In this document: in pieces, positions 15,049 to 22,527 of the stretch
Layout of the letters: each line of letters begins with the position of its first letter
Numbering within the stretch: position 1 is the first letter of the stretch
From: Gammaproteobacteria bacterium
Lineage (GTDB): Bacteria > Pseudomonadota > Gammaproteobacteria > GCA-001735895
Assembly (NCBI GenBank): GCA_003645435.1
Contig: QNFD01000004.1
Span: 1 to 22,527, forward strand
Direction: 5' to 3'
DNA length: 22,527 nt
Made by a program: the position numbers and the translations under genes
Notes under the pieces: generated by a model
Seen by the model: the letters and a program-made list of their open reading frames with translations, nothing else
Told to the model about the DNA's origin: nothing
The model's database searches: none

Positions 15049-16167
15049 TTATGCGGTCAGCATGTCACTCGCCGGCACGTAGTCGTATCCCAGATCATCG
15101 GCGACAGCCTCGTAGGTAATTTGGCCGTTGCACACATTCAGGCCGGCCATTAGATGGTCATTGTCCCGAAGCGCCTGTTTCCACCCCTTGTCAGCGAGGG
15201 CAATAGCGTGTTGGAGCGTCACGTTGTTCAATGCATAAGTCGAGGTACGCGCAACGCCTCCCGGCATATTGGCAACACAGTAATGAACCACGCCGTCAAC
15301 CACATAAGTTGGATCAGCATGGGTAGTCGCCTTCGAAGTTTCAAAACAACCACCCTGGTCAATCGCGACATCGACGATCACCGAACCTTCCTGCATCGAG
15401 GAGAGCATTTCACGGGTAACCAGCTTGGGTGCGGCGGCACCCGGGATTAGTATCGCCCCTATCACCAGGTCCGCGTCTGAGACCAGCATATTGAGGGCTG
15501 ACTGGGTGGAATAGATAACCTTTGCCGAGGCTTCGAAATGGTGTTCGAGGCGCTCTAGCACATCTGGATTGCGGTCTAAAATGGTTACATCCGCATGTAA
15601 ACCAACGGCCATCTGCGCCGCGTTAAAGCCAACCACGCCGCCGCCGATTACAACCACTTTCCCCGGGGCAACGCCCGGTACTCCACCTAGTAAGACACCA
15701 CGCCCGCCCTGTGCCTTTTCAAGCGCCCCTGCCCCGGCTTGCACAGACATACGTCCGGCAACCTGACTCATCGGCTTGAGAAGCGGCAAGCCACCGCTAT
15801 TGTCGGTAACCGTTTCGTAGGCAATGCATACTGCGCCGGAATCCACCAGATCCTTTGTCTGCTCGGGGTCCGGGGCGAGATGCAGGTAGGTGTAGAGAAT
15901 TTGCCCTTCACGCAGCATCTTTCGTTCGACTGACAGTGGTTCCTTGACCTTGACAATCATGTCTGCGGATGCGAAGACTTCCGCCGCGGTGCCGGCGATC
16001 TCTGCGCCAGCCGCCCGGTAGGCTTCGTCCATTGCCCCGATACCACTCCCGGCCATGGTTTCGACCAGGACATTATGACCATGAGCGACCAGTTCGGCGA
16101 CACTTTCAGGGGTCAGACCGACACGATACTCGTGATTTTTTATTTCTTTGGGTGTGCCAATAAGCAT
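15049..16167 (-). CDS. ald: L-alanine dehydrogenase
   Basis: This 372-residue protein matches alanine dehydrogenases from end to end: [20 protein letters not shown] start, KVKEPL (substrate lysine), TYLHLAPD (catalytic His), [20 protein letters not shown] (NAD loop) and [14 protein letters not shown] (catalytic Asp). It oxidatively deaminates L-alanine to pyruvate and ammonia with NAD+. ATG 16167 is chosen over the upstream start at 16245: AAAGGA lies nine bases before it, it gives the family length, and the 26 extra residues are not family-like. It is last in the ALDH-aminotransferase-ald operon, where it can regenerate the pyruvate used by the aminotransferase and release the nitrogen. Confidence 0.95.
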   Translation of the reverse strand: MLIGTPKEIKNHEYRVGLTPESVAELVAHGHNVLVETMAGSGIGAMDEAYRAAGAEIAGTAAEVFASADMIVKVKEPLSVERKMLREGQILYTYLHLAPDPEQTKDLVDSGAVCIAYETVTDNSGGLPLLKPMSQVAGRMSVQAGAGALEKAQGGRGVLLGGVPGVAPGKVVVIGGGVVGFNAAQMAVGLHADVTILDRNPDVLERLEHHFEASAKVIYSTQSALNMLVSDADLVIGAILIPGAAAPKLVTREMLSSMQEGSVIVDVAIDQGGCFETSKATTHADPTYVVDGVVHYCVANMPGGVARTSTYALNNVTLQHAIALADKGWKQALRDNDHLMAGLNVCNGQITYEAVADDLGYDYVPASDMLTA

Positions 16168-16224
16168 GTTTGAATATTCCTTTGCTAATAGTTTATTAGG
16201 ATTAATTAAAAGTACCTTCGAATA

Positions 16225-16239
16225 TCCGCCAAGGGCGGA
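16225..16239 (-). other. Perfect stem-loop between aminotransferase and ald genes
   Basis: TCCGCC-AAG-GGCGGA is a perfect six-pair GC-rich stem with a three-base loop in the 85-base gap. It has no T tract after it on the minus strand, so it is more likely an mRNA processing or stability hairpin, or partial attenuator, than a full terminator. Confidence 0.4.
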
Positions 16240-16252
16240 AATCACTGCTTCG

Positions 16253-17620
16253 TTAGCACACTTCTTCTATCGCCTCTTTCATCGCGGCAACGACGATATC
16301 GGCTTCATCAGAAGTCAGGCAAAGCGGCGGGGCGAAACCGATAATATCCCCTTGCGGCATGGCGCGGGCGATGACACCACGCTTGAGAAGCGCTGCTGCA
16401 ACCCTGGCTCCCATGGTCAGGGTCGGATCGTAGAAGGTCCGCGTATCCTTGTCTGCCACCAGTTCCACGGCTACTAACAAACCCTCGCCCCTGATATCAC
16501 CGACATTGGGATGATCACCAACCGCCTCAACCATTGATTTCTTAAAGTAGGAACCAGTCTCACCAGCGTTGGATATCAGACTCAGACTGTCGACAAGTTT
16601 CAGATTAGCAACCCCTGCCGCAGCGCAAATGGGATGTGCAGAATAAGTCCATCCGTGTCCGATAGCACCAAATTCATCGGTACCCTGTTCCAGTACCTTC
16701 CAGACTTTGTCTGAAACGATAGAGGCAGAAAGTGGGGCATAAGCAGATGTCAGTCCCTTGGCCAGGGTAATGATATCGGCTTCGATGCCGTAGTGATCGG
16801 ACCCGAACATGGAGCCGAGACGACCAAAGCCGGTGACAACCTCATCAGCGATCAAAAGGATGTCATACTTCTTCAATACCGCCTGAATGGATGACCAGTA
16901 ACCGGCGGGCGGCGGCACCAGCCCGCCGGTGCCGAGCACAGGTTCGCCAATAAAGGCAGCAATAGTTTCTGGACCCTCGGACAGGATTAATTGTTCTAGC
17001 TTTTTCGCACAATGGGCGGAGAATTCCTCTTCGCTCAAGGATAAATCATCGCGGCGATAATAATAAGGCGCTTCGGTATGAATGACCTGTGATAATGGCA
17101 GATCAAATTTCTTGTGAAACAGTTCAAGCCCGGTCAGGGATCCGGTCATCAGCCCGGAGCCGTGGTAACCGCGCCAACGTGAGATGATTTTCTTTTTCTG
17201 CGGCCGGCCGAGCACATTATTGTAATACCACACCAGCTTGATGTTGGTCTCGTTGGCATCCGATCCGGAAAGACCGAAATAGACCTTGCTCATGTTTTCT
17301 GGCGCACGATCAAGAATCATTTTGGCTAACGTAATCGAGATTTCCGTCCCATGCCCGACATAGGCGTGGTAATAGGCGAGTTCCCGGGCCTGTTCGGCGA
17401 TCGCCTCGGCAACTTCCTGCCTGCCATAACCGACGTTGACGCAATAAAGCCCGGCAAACGCGTCAAGTAATTTGTTGCCGTCACGGTCCGTGATGTAAAC
17501 ACCCTCGCCCCCGGTAATAATACGGCTCGGAACATCACCCCGGGCAAATTGTGCCAAATGAGTGGATGGGTGAAAAAAATTCTCTCGGTCCCACTGGGCG
17601 AGTTGATCGTTATTTAACAT
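16253..17620 (-). CDS. Class III omega-amino acid:pyruvate aminotransferase
   Basis: This 455-residue PLP enzyme belongs to the class III (fold I) aminotransferases. Asp259 in LLIADEVVTGFGRLG binds the pyridine nitrogen, and Lys288 in ITLAKGLTSAYAPLSA forms the Schiff base. SGSDANET (118-125) binds the cofactor phosphate, and GYHGS is present. The wording is closest to beta-alanine/putrescine/GABA:pyruvate aminotransferases. It should move the terminal amino group of an omega-amino acid to pyruvate, giving a semialdehyde and L-alanine. Its start overlaps the aldehyde dehydrogenase stop by seven bases, and ald lies downstream, which supports alanine as co-product. Exact donor (beta-alanine, GABA, putrescine) is not determined by sequence. 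Confidence 0.92.
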   Translation of the reverse strand: MLNNDQLAQWDRENFFHPSTHLAQFARGDVPSRIITGGEGVYITDRDGNKLLDAFAGLYCVNVGYGRQEVAEAIAEQARELAYYHAYVGHGTEISITLAKMILDRAPENMSKVYFGLSGSDANETNIKLVWYYNNVLGRPQKKKIISRWRGYHGSGLMTGSLTGLELFHKKFDLPLSQVIHTEAPYYYRRDDLSLSEEEFSAHCAKKLEQLILSEGPETIAAFIGEPVLGTGGLVPPPAGYWSSIQAVLKKYDILLIADEVVTGFGRLGSMFGSDHYGIEADIITLAKGLTSAYAPLSASIVSDKVWKVLEQGTDEFGAIGHGWTYSAHPICAAAGVANLKLVDSLSLISNAGETGSYFKKSMVEAVGDHPNVGDIRGEGLLVAVELVADKDTRTFYDPTLTMGARVAAALLKRGVIARAMPQGDIIGFAPPLCLTSDEADIVVAAMKEAIEEVC

Positions 17621-19137
17621 TGGTTTGTCTCCTGTAATTCTGTGGACCAGGCCCAGTCGCGACAGACATATTTGATATTTGAGAATGCTTCTATTCCGCT
17701 GCGCGAGCCTTCTCGCCCCAGGCCTGATTGTTTCATGCCGCCGAAAGGGACTGGCGCACCGGTCACCCTGGTGCGGTTGACACCGATCATGCCGAATTCC
17801 AGGGCACGGCTTAGCCGATAAATACGAGAGGGATCTCTGCTGTGCAGATACGCCATTAATCCGTATTCGGTATCGTTGGCACGTCGCACGACTTCCTTTT
17901 CATCATCAAAAGCAGTGATTGCAGCAACGGGGCCGAATGTTTCTTCGGACATGATCTTTGCTTCATTAGGTACGTCGATAAGAACGGTTGGGGCAAAGTA
18001 CAGATCCCCGAGATCGAGAAGCTCTCCACCACAAAGAACCCTGGCGCCTTTTTCAATGGCGTCTCGAACGTGATCCTGTTGCTTTTCGATCGCGCCGACA
18101 TTCATAAGAGGGCCGATATCCGGGTCATCAATACCGCGCCCGACTGATAGTGCTTTAGTTTTTGCGGTAAATTTCGTGCAGAACTCATCATAGACAGATC
18201 GTTCGATGTAGAACCGATTTGCACCCAGGCAGTCCTGGCCCGAGGTGGCGAACTTGGCTTTGATCGCCTCATCCACAGCCTTATCCATATCTGCATCGGC
18301 GAAGACTAAAAACGGTGCGTGCCCACCAAGCTCCAGGCTCAACCGTTTGATGGTCGGGGCGCATTGCGCATAGAGTAAACGCCCGATTTCTGTTGAACCG
18401 GTAAACGACAACGCGCGAACACGGGTATCGCTGGTCCATTGACCGACAATTTCGGCAGGCTCTCCGGTAACGACGTTAAACACTCCGGCGGGGAATCCCG
18501 CCCGCTCGGCGAGTTCAGCCAGGGCCAGGGCCGACAATGGCGTTTCCTTCGATGGATGGATAACCACAGTGCATCCTACCGCAAGTGCCGCCGCCGCTTT
18601 ACGCGTGATCATTGCGTTTGGAAAATTCCAGGGTGTAACCAGCGCCGCTACACCGACCGGTTCCAGCCACACTTCCACTTCGGCATTTGGCAGGTGTGAG
18701 GTGACACTCATAATGTCCGGACGCTTGGCTTGCTCGGAAAAGAATTCAATGAACGCAGCACCATAATCGATTTCACCACGCGATTCGGATATTGGTTTCC
18801 CCTGTTCCAGGGTCATCAACAACGCGAGATCTTCTTTTTGTTCGCAGATCAACCTGAACCAGCGATAGAGGATTTCAGCACGCTGCTGTGGTAACAATGC
18901 GCTCCAGGCGGGGAAAGCCCTGTTTGCGGCGTTAACCGCTTCTGTACTTTCCTCTGCTGACAGGGCAGGAACATCGGCGATCCATTCGCCGTCAGATGGA
19001 TTGTTAACACTGATGGTGTTGCCCGAACCCGCATTTCGCCATTCTCCATTAATGTAGGCGAACTGCTTAAGCAGGCGTGGGTCTGCGAGACGGTCCAAAT
19101 TGACATCACGGTTAGTTTTTATAGCAACGTTATTCAT
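17614..19137 (-). CDS. NAD(P)-dependent aldehyde dehydrogenase, succinate-semialdehyde dehydrogenase-like
   Basis: This 507-residue ALDH has PWNFP (Asn171), LELGG with Glu269, and catalytic Cys303 in FATSGQDCLGANRF; residue spacing is normal. It resembles GabD-type enzymes and should oxidise the semialdehyde made by the adjacent aminotransferase. Two positions differ from most of the family: the NAD-binding Lys of VxKPS is His (VIHPSKETPLSA), and ELGGNAPF reads ELGGHAPF. ATG 19137 is preferred over GTG 19143 because AGAGG lies five bases before the ATG. It is the first gene of a three-gene operon behind the Lrp-family regulator, with an intergenic gap of about 126 bases. Product acid (succinate, malonate semialdehyde route, or other) is open. 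Confidence 0.92.
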   Translation of the reverse strand: MNNVAIKTNRDVNLDRLADPRLLKQFAYINGEWRNAGSGNTISVNNPSDGEWIADVPALSAEESTEAVNAANRAFPAWSALLPQQRAEILYRWFRLICEQKEDLALLMTLEQGKPISESRGEIDYGAAFIEFFSEQAKRPDIMSVTSHLPNAEVEVWLEPVGVAALVTPWNFPNAMITRKAAAALAVGCTVVIHPSKETPLSALALAELAERAGFPAGVFNVVTGEPAEIVGQWTSDTRVRALSFTGSTEIGRLLYAQCAPTIKRLSLELGGHAPFLVFADADMDKAVDEAIKAKFATSGQDCLGANRFYIERSVYDEFCTKFTAKTKALSVGRGIDDPDIGPLMNVGAIEKQQDHVRDAIEKGARVLCGGELLDLGDLYFAPTVLIDVPNEAKIMSEETFGPVAAITAFDDEKEVVRRANDTEYGLMAYLHSRDPSRIYRLSRALEFGMIGVNRTRVTGAPVPFGGMKQSGLGREGSRSGIEAFSNIKYVCRDWAWSTELQETNQC

Positions 19138-19263
19138 ATTCACCTCTAAAAAAACAGGGACTGCGTTAGAAGTGATGATAGGTTTTTTGGGATAGAAAGT
19201 GCTTTTGAATTACAGGGTGATTTCCGAGGATTTCTCTTTATTTAACGAGGGAATCAGAGAAAC

Positions 19264-19758
19264 TCACTTCTTGCCAGAAACAACTTCATCTGAAAGTAGA
19301 GCAATTGGTGGGGTAGGAGTATTTTTTACCGGCTTGGTCACTACGTAAGTAGAGTAGCGTCTCAAACCGATGTCAGCCTGTAAAATTTCGTCGACCAGGC
19401 GTTGGTAAGAATCCACATCCTTGCAGAAAAATTTAACCAGATAATCAATGCCCCCGCCGACGGCCCAGCACTCTACGATCTCAGGAATGTCCTGCATCGC
19501 TTTTTCAAAGCGCTCGAAATCCTTCGCCTGATGACTGCTGATCTCAGCTTCCATGAAAATGACTGAAAAAGGCCCCAGTTTTGTCAGTGATACCCGGGCT
19601 CCATAACCCTCAATCACCCCGGCATCCTCAAGTTTCTTCAATCGTTCCCAGCAAGGTGTCGGCGAAAGATTGACCCGCTGGGCAAGTTCAGTTTTTGTAA
19701 TCCGCCCTTCATTTTGCAGGATTGAAAGAATTTTCAAATCCCGGTCATCGAGTTGCAT
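19264..19758 (-). CDS. Lrp/AsnC-family transcriptional regulator
   Basis: This 164-residue protein has the Lrp N-terminal helix-turn-helix (LDDRDLKILSILQNEGRITK, then LAQRVNLSPTPCWERLKKLE) and a C-terminal RAM/effector domain from about residue 65. Length is normal. Lrp-family proteins form octamers and respond to amino acids. Being just upstream of, and on the same strand as, the aldehyde dehydrogenase-aminotransferase-ald genes suggests it senses alanine or the substrate amino acid and regulates them. The gap to the ALDH gene holds a weak TTTCTCT/AGAGAAA dyad at 19231-19262 but no clear terminator, so read-through is possible. Confidence 0.93.
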   Translation of the reverse strand: MQLDDRDLKILSILQNEGRITKTELAQRVNLSPTPCWERLKKLEDAGVIEGYGARVSLTKLGPFSVIFMEAEISSHQAKDFERFEKAMQDIPEIVECWAVGGGIDYLVKFFCKDVDSYQRLVDEILQADIGLRRYSTYVVTKPVKNTPTPPIALLSDEVVSGKK

Positions 19759-20026
19759 AGTGTGTGGCTCTCTTTAGATTATCAGGAATATTTCGACAGA
19801 TTCCGGGATAAATTTTAGCTTTTCTCTCTAACACCGTTTCTTCGTCCTCGATTGATATAGTGACGCTGCCTTCCAGCACAAATACGAACGCTTCATCACA
19901 CTGCACACTATACATCTCTTTGCCGCCGGTGCTGCCCGGAGCCATAATCGAAAAAATGGCCTGTGCCATTACTGCATTTTCCGGTGTTAAAAGATATAGT
20001 CCTGTTCCTGACCTGAAGGAGACCAA
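19745..20026 (-). pseudogene. Cupin-domain relic
   Basis: The minus strand is open for 93 codons between the Lrp gene and the third ureohydrolase. Residues 16-60 read like the first half of a small cupin, as in HTH-cupin regulators: AQAIFSIMAPGSTGGKEMYS, then EAFVFVLEGSVTISIEDEE. The second half (GDxxxFPxxxPHxxxN region) is degraded to IYPGICRNIPDN and lacks the usual His. The only in-frame start near the 5' end is TTG at 20026, which falls inside the ribosome binding region of the divergent ureohydrolase gene. Its end overlaps the Lrp start by 14 bases. Most likely a truncated remnant of a regulator gene; a tiny functional cupin is possible. Confidence 0.5.
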
Positions 20027-20027
20027 A

Positions 20028-21050
20028 ATGGATAATGCCGAATTTGAAACCGCGAAAAAAGAATCGGAGAGCTGGTACTGGTGGGGCGTTCCGACCTTCT
20101 TCCGCTGTCCCTGGAAAGAGGATCCGGCCGACTGCGATATCGCGCTTGTCGGTGTGCCGCACAGCGCCGGTAATGGCTCGACAGAGCGCGACCAGCATCT
20201 GGGCCCACGCGCCGTGCGGGATGTCTCGGGGTATTATCGACGCGCCCATGGAGTTCATAATTTTGCACCATTTGAAGAGAGCCGCATCCACGACCTCGGC
20301 GATGTTCCGTTACCGGAATCGATGAACAATGAAGCATGCATGCACCACATCGAAGCCTTCTACAAACGCCTGGATGCGGTTGGCACGCGACCGGTTTCCG
20401 TTGGCGGCGACCACTCGATCACCGGCCCGATTCTGAAGGCAATTGCCGGTTCCGGCAGCCGCTTATCCGAGGGTAAGCCATGTGCGATGATTCATTTTGA
20501 TGCCCACACCGATAGCTATGAAAATATGCCACACTGGCTTGGCGTGGAAAGATCCGCGGCACACTGGGCCGCCTATACGGTGCGGGAGGAAGCGGTTGAT
20601 TCATCGCGCAGCATACAACTGGGCATGCGCGGGCACCCGTCGAGCATCATCCACGGAAAGGTAGTAGGCAACACCAGTAAGTCGCTTGGTTATCAAATGC
20701 TGACGATGGAGAAGATAGAAGACCTGGGAATTGAAAAGACTATCGAAATCATCCGTGAACGGGTTGGCGACACGCCTGTTTACATCACCTTTGATCTCGA
20801 TTGCCTGGACTCGGCCATCGCCCCGGGTGTGTCAAACCTTGAGCCAGGCTTCGAGGGCATGTCGATTCGCCAGGCAACTAAAATACTTCAGGGTTTGAAA
20901 GGACTGAATGTGATTGGCGGTGATGTCGCCTGCCTGATGCCGACCAAGGACAATCCCAACAAGATTACCTCTCAAGTTGCGATGGTGATGATGTTCGAAC
21001 TGCTTTCACTGGTTTCACTCAGCATCAGGGATGTCGAATCAACCAATTGA
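20028..21050 (+). CDS. Ureohydrolase (agmatinase/guanidinobutyrase-like), third paralogue
   Basis: This 340-residue protein has intact arginase-family metal motifs: GGDHS (His129), FDAHTD (Asp158, His160, Asp162) and TFDLDCLDS. It should hydrolyse a guanidino compound to urea plus an amine or amino acid. At the position that is Tyr in guanidinopropionase-like enzymes it has Met167, as reported for guanidinobutyrase, so 4-guanidinobutyrate giving GABA is a reasonable guess. Overall wording (YWWGVPTFFRCPW, STERDQHLGPRAVRD) is a distinct branch, and other substrates are possible. ATG 20028 is chosen because AAGGAG lies about seven bases before it and upstream codons belong to the opposite-strand cupin relic. 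It is divergent from the Lrp gene and precedes a class II aldolase gene. Confidence 0.87.
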   Translation: MDNAEFETAKKESESWYWWGVPTFFRCPWKEDPADCDIALVGVPHSAGNGSTERDQHLGPRAVRDVSGYYRRAHGVHNFAPFEESRIHDLGDVPLPESMNNEACMHHIEAFYKRLDAVGTRPVSVGGDHSITGPILKAIAGSGSRLSEGKPCAMIHFDAHTDSYENMPHWLGVERSAAHWAAYTVREEAVDSSRSIQLGMRGHPSSIIHGKVVGNTSKSLGYQMLTMEKIEDLGIEKTIEIIRERVGDTPVYITFDLDCLDSAIAPGVSNLEPGFEGMSIRQATKILQGLKGLNVIGGDVACLMPTKDNPNKITSQVAMVMMFELLSLVSLSIRDVESTN

Positions 21051-21290
21051 ACGCGCTAGTGTGCCATCGTCAGGCAACTTGACCAGTAATATCGAAAACG
21101 CGGCCCGGGCCGAAAGCTCGTCGTGGCGCGACTGAATCTTAGGCCGGCGAACTTGTCAAATAGACAGGTTGCCTCGATGCAAGACTTGATCTGTTGTGGC
21201 AGCGCCTTCAGAATAGTTGTAATTGAAAGCTGACAGACTGACACCGGACACGACGACGGAAAACATCAACTGCAATACCTGGGATTAAAT
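21051..21290. other. Gap between third ureohydrolase and aldolase-family gene
   Basis: These 240 bases hold no convincing gene. There is a 12-base palindrome CGGCCCGGGCCG at 21101-21112, and imperfect inverted segments (CATCGTCAGGCAACTTG near 21066 and CAGGTTGCCTCGATG near 21166) about 100 bases apart that could pair in RNA. No T tract follows, so I do not call a terminator. Confidence 0.4.
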
Positions 21291-22061
21291 ATGAATACGC
21301 CAACACCGATACCCAAATCATCACGTTTCAGTGAAGAGGAATGGCTATTACGAATTGAGCTGGCGGCCTGCTACCGCGCGTTTGTTCATTATGGCTGGAC
21401 CGATTCAATATTCACGCACCTGAGCGCACGAGCGCCGGGTAATCCAAACCAGTACATCATCAATCCTTACGGTCTCCTGTTTCATGAAATCACCGCTAGC
21501 AACTTGATCAAGGTGGATTTTGACGGCAATGTAATCGAGGGTGATTACCCCTATAACGAAGCCGGCCACTCGATTCACAGCGCCGTGCTGAAAACACGCC
21601 CGGATGTGCAGGTCGCCCTGCATAGCCACACCCGTGCCGGTATGGCGGTATCCTGTATGAAATGTGGGTTGTTACCCTTAACCCAACAGGCCAACGAGAT
21701 TCGCGATATGCTTTGTTATCACGAATATGGTGTTGCCGTGAACAACGATGAAGAATGCCGGAAACTGGGTGAAGACCTTGCCGACAAGTGGATAATGATT
21801 ATGCAAAACCACGGCCTACTGGCTGTCGGCCGTAGCGTAGCCGAGGCTTTTTATTATCTCTATACCGTCGAAAACGCCTGTAAGGTCCAGGTCGATGTAT
21901 TGGCATCTGGCAGGGAGATTGTGACCCCCCGCCAGGATGCGATTGAGACGATGGCGAAGATGGGTTTATCTCCAGGAAAACCACCCCATATCCACGTAAA
22001 TATGGCCTGGGAGGCAGTGGTCCGACTGCTTGACCAAAAAGACCCATCTTATCGGAGTTAG
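21291..22061 (+). CDS. Class II aldolase/adducin-family protein
   Basis: This 256-residue protein has the class II aldolase/adducin fold. The Zn ligands are His111 and His113 in VALHSHTRAGMA and His174 in MIMQNHGLLAVG; the early FTHLSAR segment is the substrate phosphate/carboxylate region. The acid expected in fuculose-phosphate aldolases is not obvious, and many members next to amino acid catabolism genes have unknown substrates. It may act as an aldolase, decarboxylase or epimerase-like enzyme on a short hydroxy or keto acid. Moderate ribosome binding site (TGGGAT). It is on the same strand as the third ureohydrolase but 240 bases away, so co-transcription is uncertain. Confidence 0.9.
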   Translation: MNTPTPIPKSSRFSEEEWLLRIELAACYRAFVHYGWTDSIFTHLSARAPGNPNQYIINPYGLLFHEITASNLIKVDFDGNVIEGDYPYNEAGHSIHSAVLKTRPDVQVALHSHTRAGMAVSCMKCGLLPLTQQANEIRDMLCYHEYGVAVNNDEECRKLGEDLADKWIMIMQNHGLLAVGRSVAEAFYYLYTVENACKVQVDVLASGREIVTPRQDAIETMAKMGLSPGKPPHIHVNMAWEAVVRLLDQKDPSYRS

Positions 22062-22168
22062 TGATTTAAAGTTTTTAAACCGTTACCTGGTGATAAAAAG
22101 CCTGATCCGTTATCTAGCCATGACATCGGCGAGGCAGTCTGTCGGACTTAGGTAACTAACTCTTAATA

Positions 22169-22184
22169 GCCCCTGACCAGGGGC
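22169..22184. terminator. Candidate bidirectional terminator hairpin
   Basis: GCCCCTG-AC-CAGGGGC is a perfect GC-rich inverted repeat between two convergent genes (aldolase-family gene and DGC-domain gene). The T tracts after it are weak in both directions (AGGTTT on plus, TATTAAG on minus), so termination is plausible from position but not certain. Confidence 0.45.
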
Positions 22185-22197
22185 AGGTTTAGATGTA

Positions 22198-22527
22198 TCA
22201 GGCGAGTTTGCCTTTATTAATATCGTCGATCACCCGCCCCTTAATATCACGCACATCCGCAGGCGAAAAGTCCATGTGATATTTTTTCTTGATACCATAA
22301 TCCGTGAGCGTGTAATGATAGGTGGATTCGATATCGTGTTTTGAAAGGCAATTTTTCACGCAATGCAAATGGCAGCCATCAAACGAAATTATCTTGCGTC
22401 CGGACTTTGCTTTCTTTACCAAAGACTTTACACCGCCCCCTACTCCCGCTATGCAGGACATTTCCGCAATATGATCACGGTCTAGTTCAATAGCGATTTG
22501 ATTAGCCAATTGCGCAATATTGGAGCA
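22198..22527 (-). CDS. DGC-domain putative zinc-binding protein, partial (N-terminus outside window)
   Basis: The open frame enters from the right edge (CSNIAQLANQIAIELDRDHI...) and ends at 22198, giving 109 visible residues. AEMSCIAGVGGGV, KAKSGRKIISFDGCHLHCVKNC and the late YGIKKKYHMDFSPADV are hallmarks of the DGC domain family, small cysteine-rich proteins thought to bind zinc. The first visible residue Cys is probably the end of an N-terminal Cys-rich motif (CSGxS.. type) outside the window, so ATG at 22509 is not the true start. Members often lie near redox or metal genes; function is unknown. It converges on the aldolase-family gene. Confidence 0.85.
   Translation of the reverse strand, partial: CSNIAQLANQIAIELDRDHIAEMSCIAGVGGGVKSLVKKAKSGRKIISFDGCHLHCVKNCLSKHDIESTYHYTLTDYGIKKKYHMDFSPADVRDIKGRVIDDINKGKLA

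Noticed and set aside
16168..16245. Upstream start for ald adding 26 residues
   Set aside because: The extra residues run through the intergenic hairpin and are not family-like; the inner ATG has a good ribosome binding site and yields the normal length.
19231..19262. TTTCTCT/AGAGAAA dyad between lrp and the aldehyde dehydrogenase gene
   Set aside because: The stem is AT-rich with an 18-base loop and no T tract, too weak to call a terminator or operator.
19860..20027. N-terminal extension of the third ureohydrolase
   Set aside because: These codons are antisense to the cupin relic and lie before a strong AAGGAG ribosome binding site at the inner ATG.
21056..21244. 62-codon minus-strand frame after the third ureohydrolase
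   Set aside because: No family resemblance, no ribosome binding site, and it spans a region of inverted segments; probably chance.

Overview
The window is about 22.5 kb of dense bacterial DNA at roughly 50% GC by eye. It carries a proteobacterial-looking accessory catabolic region: ABC polar amino acid transporter, LysR, LuxR and Lrp regulators, a CoxLMS/xanthine dehydrogenase-type hydroxylase, and alanine dehydrogenase. Gammaproteobacteria is my guess, but nothing here (no rRNA, no housekeeping marker) fixes the taxon. I see no tRNA, rRNA or CRISPR array, and no complete insertion sequence. The theme is import and breakdown of guanidino or ureido nitrogen compounds.

Region 1 (1-5290, all minus strand). 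A variant ureohydrolase, then the FAD, 2Fe-2S and molybdopterin subunits of a three-part molybdenum hydroxylase, are tightly packed as one operon. The ureohydrolase has lost the His of the usual GGDHS metal motif, and the molybdenum subunit has unusual residues in its cofactor loop. After a 127-bp MITE-like element comes the N-terminal part of an M20-type N-carbamoyl amino acid amidohydrolase, which runs off the left edge.

Region 2 (5291-7900). A LuxR-type regulator is bracketed by two perfect 46-bp copies of one sequence in inverted orientation. One copy lies upstream of the Region 1 operon and the other upstream of an SDR-ASCH pair. Both face their target gene the same way, so they look like a shared operator that defines the regulon.

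Region 3 (7913-14697). On the minus strand are an ABC transporter (ATPase, binding protein, two permeases) with an alanine racemase at its end, and a guanidinopropionase-like ureohydrolase. An intact LysR gene diverges from the latter. The LysR operator-promoter plus a decayed LysR copy is duplicated upstream of the transporter operon, linking transporter and ureohydrolase as targets of one regulator.

Region 4 (14803-19758, minus strand). An Lrp/AsnC regulator is followed by an aldehyde dehydrogenase, a class III omega-aminotransferase and L-alanine dehydrogenase. This is a self-contained module: pyruvate-dependent transamination of an omega-amino acid, oxidation of the semialdehyde, and recycling of alanine to pyruvate with release of ammonia. 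An unidentified gene remnant follows ald.

Region 5 (19745-22527). A cupin-like relic overlaps the leader of a third, intact ureohydrolase on the plus strand, followed by a class II aldolase/adducin-family protein. A convergent DGC-domain protein runs off the right edge.

Working model (inference): guanidino acids enter through the ABC system, are split by ureohydrolases to urea plus beta-alanine or GABA-like omega-amino acids, and are then consumed by the aminotransferase, aldehyde dehydrogenase and alanine dehydrogenase. The LuxR-controlled molybdenum hydroxylase operon, with its odd ureohydrolase and amidohydrolase, may handle a related cyclic or carbamoylated substrate whose identity is unknown.
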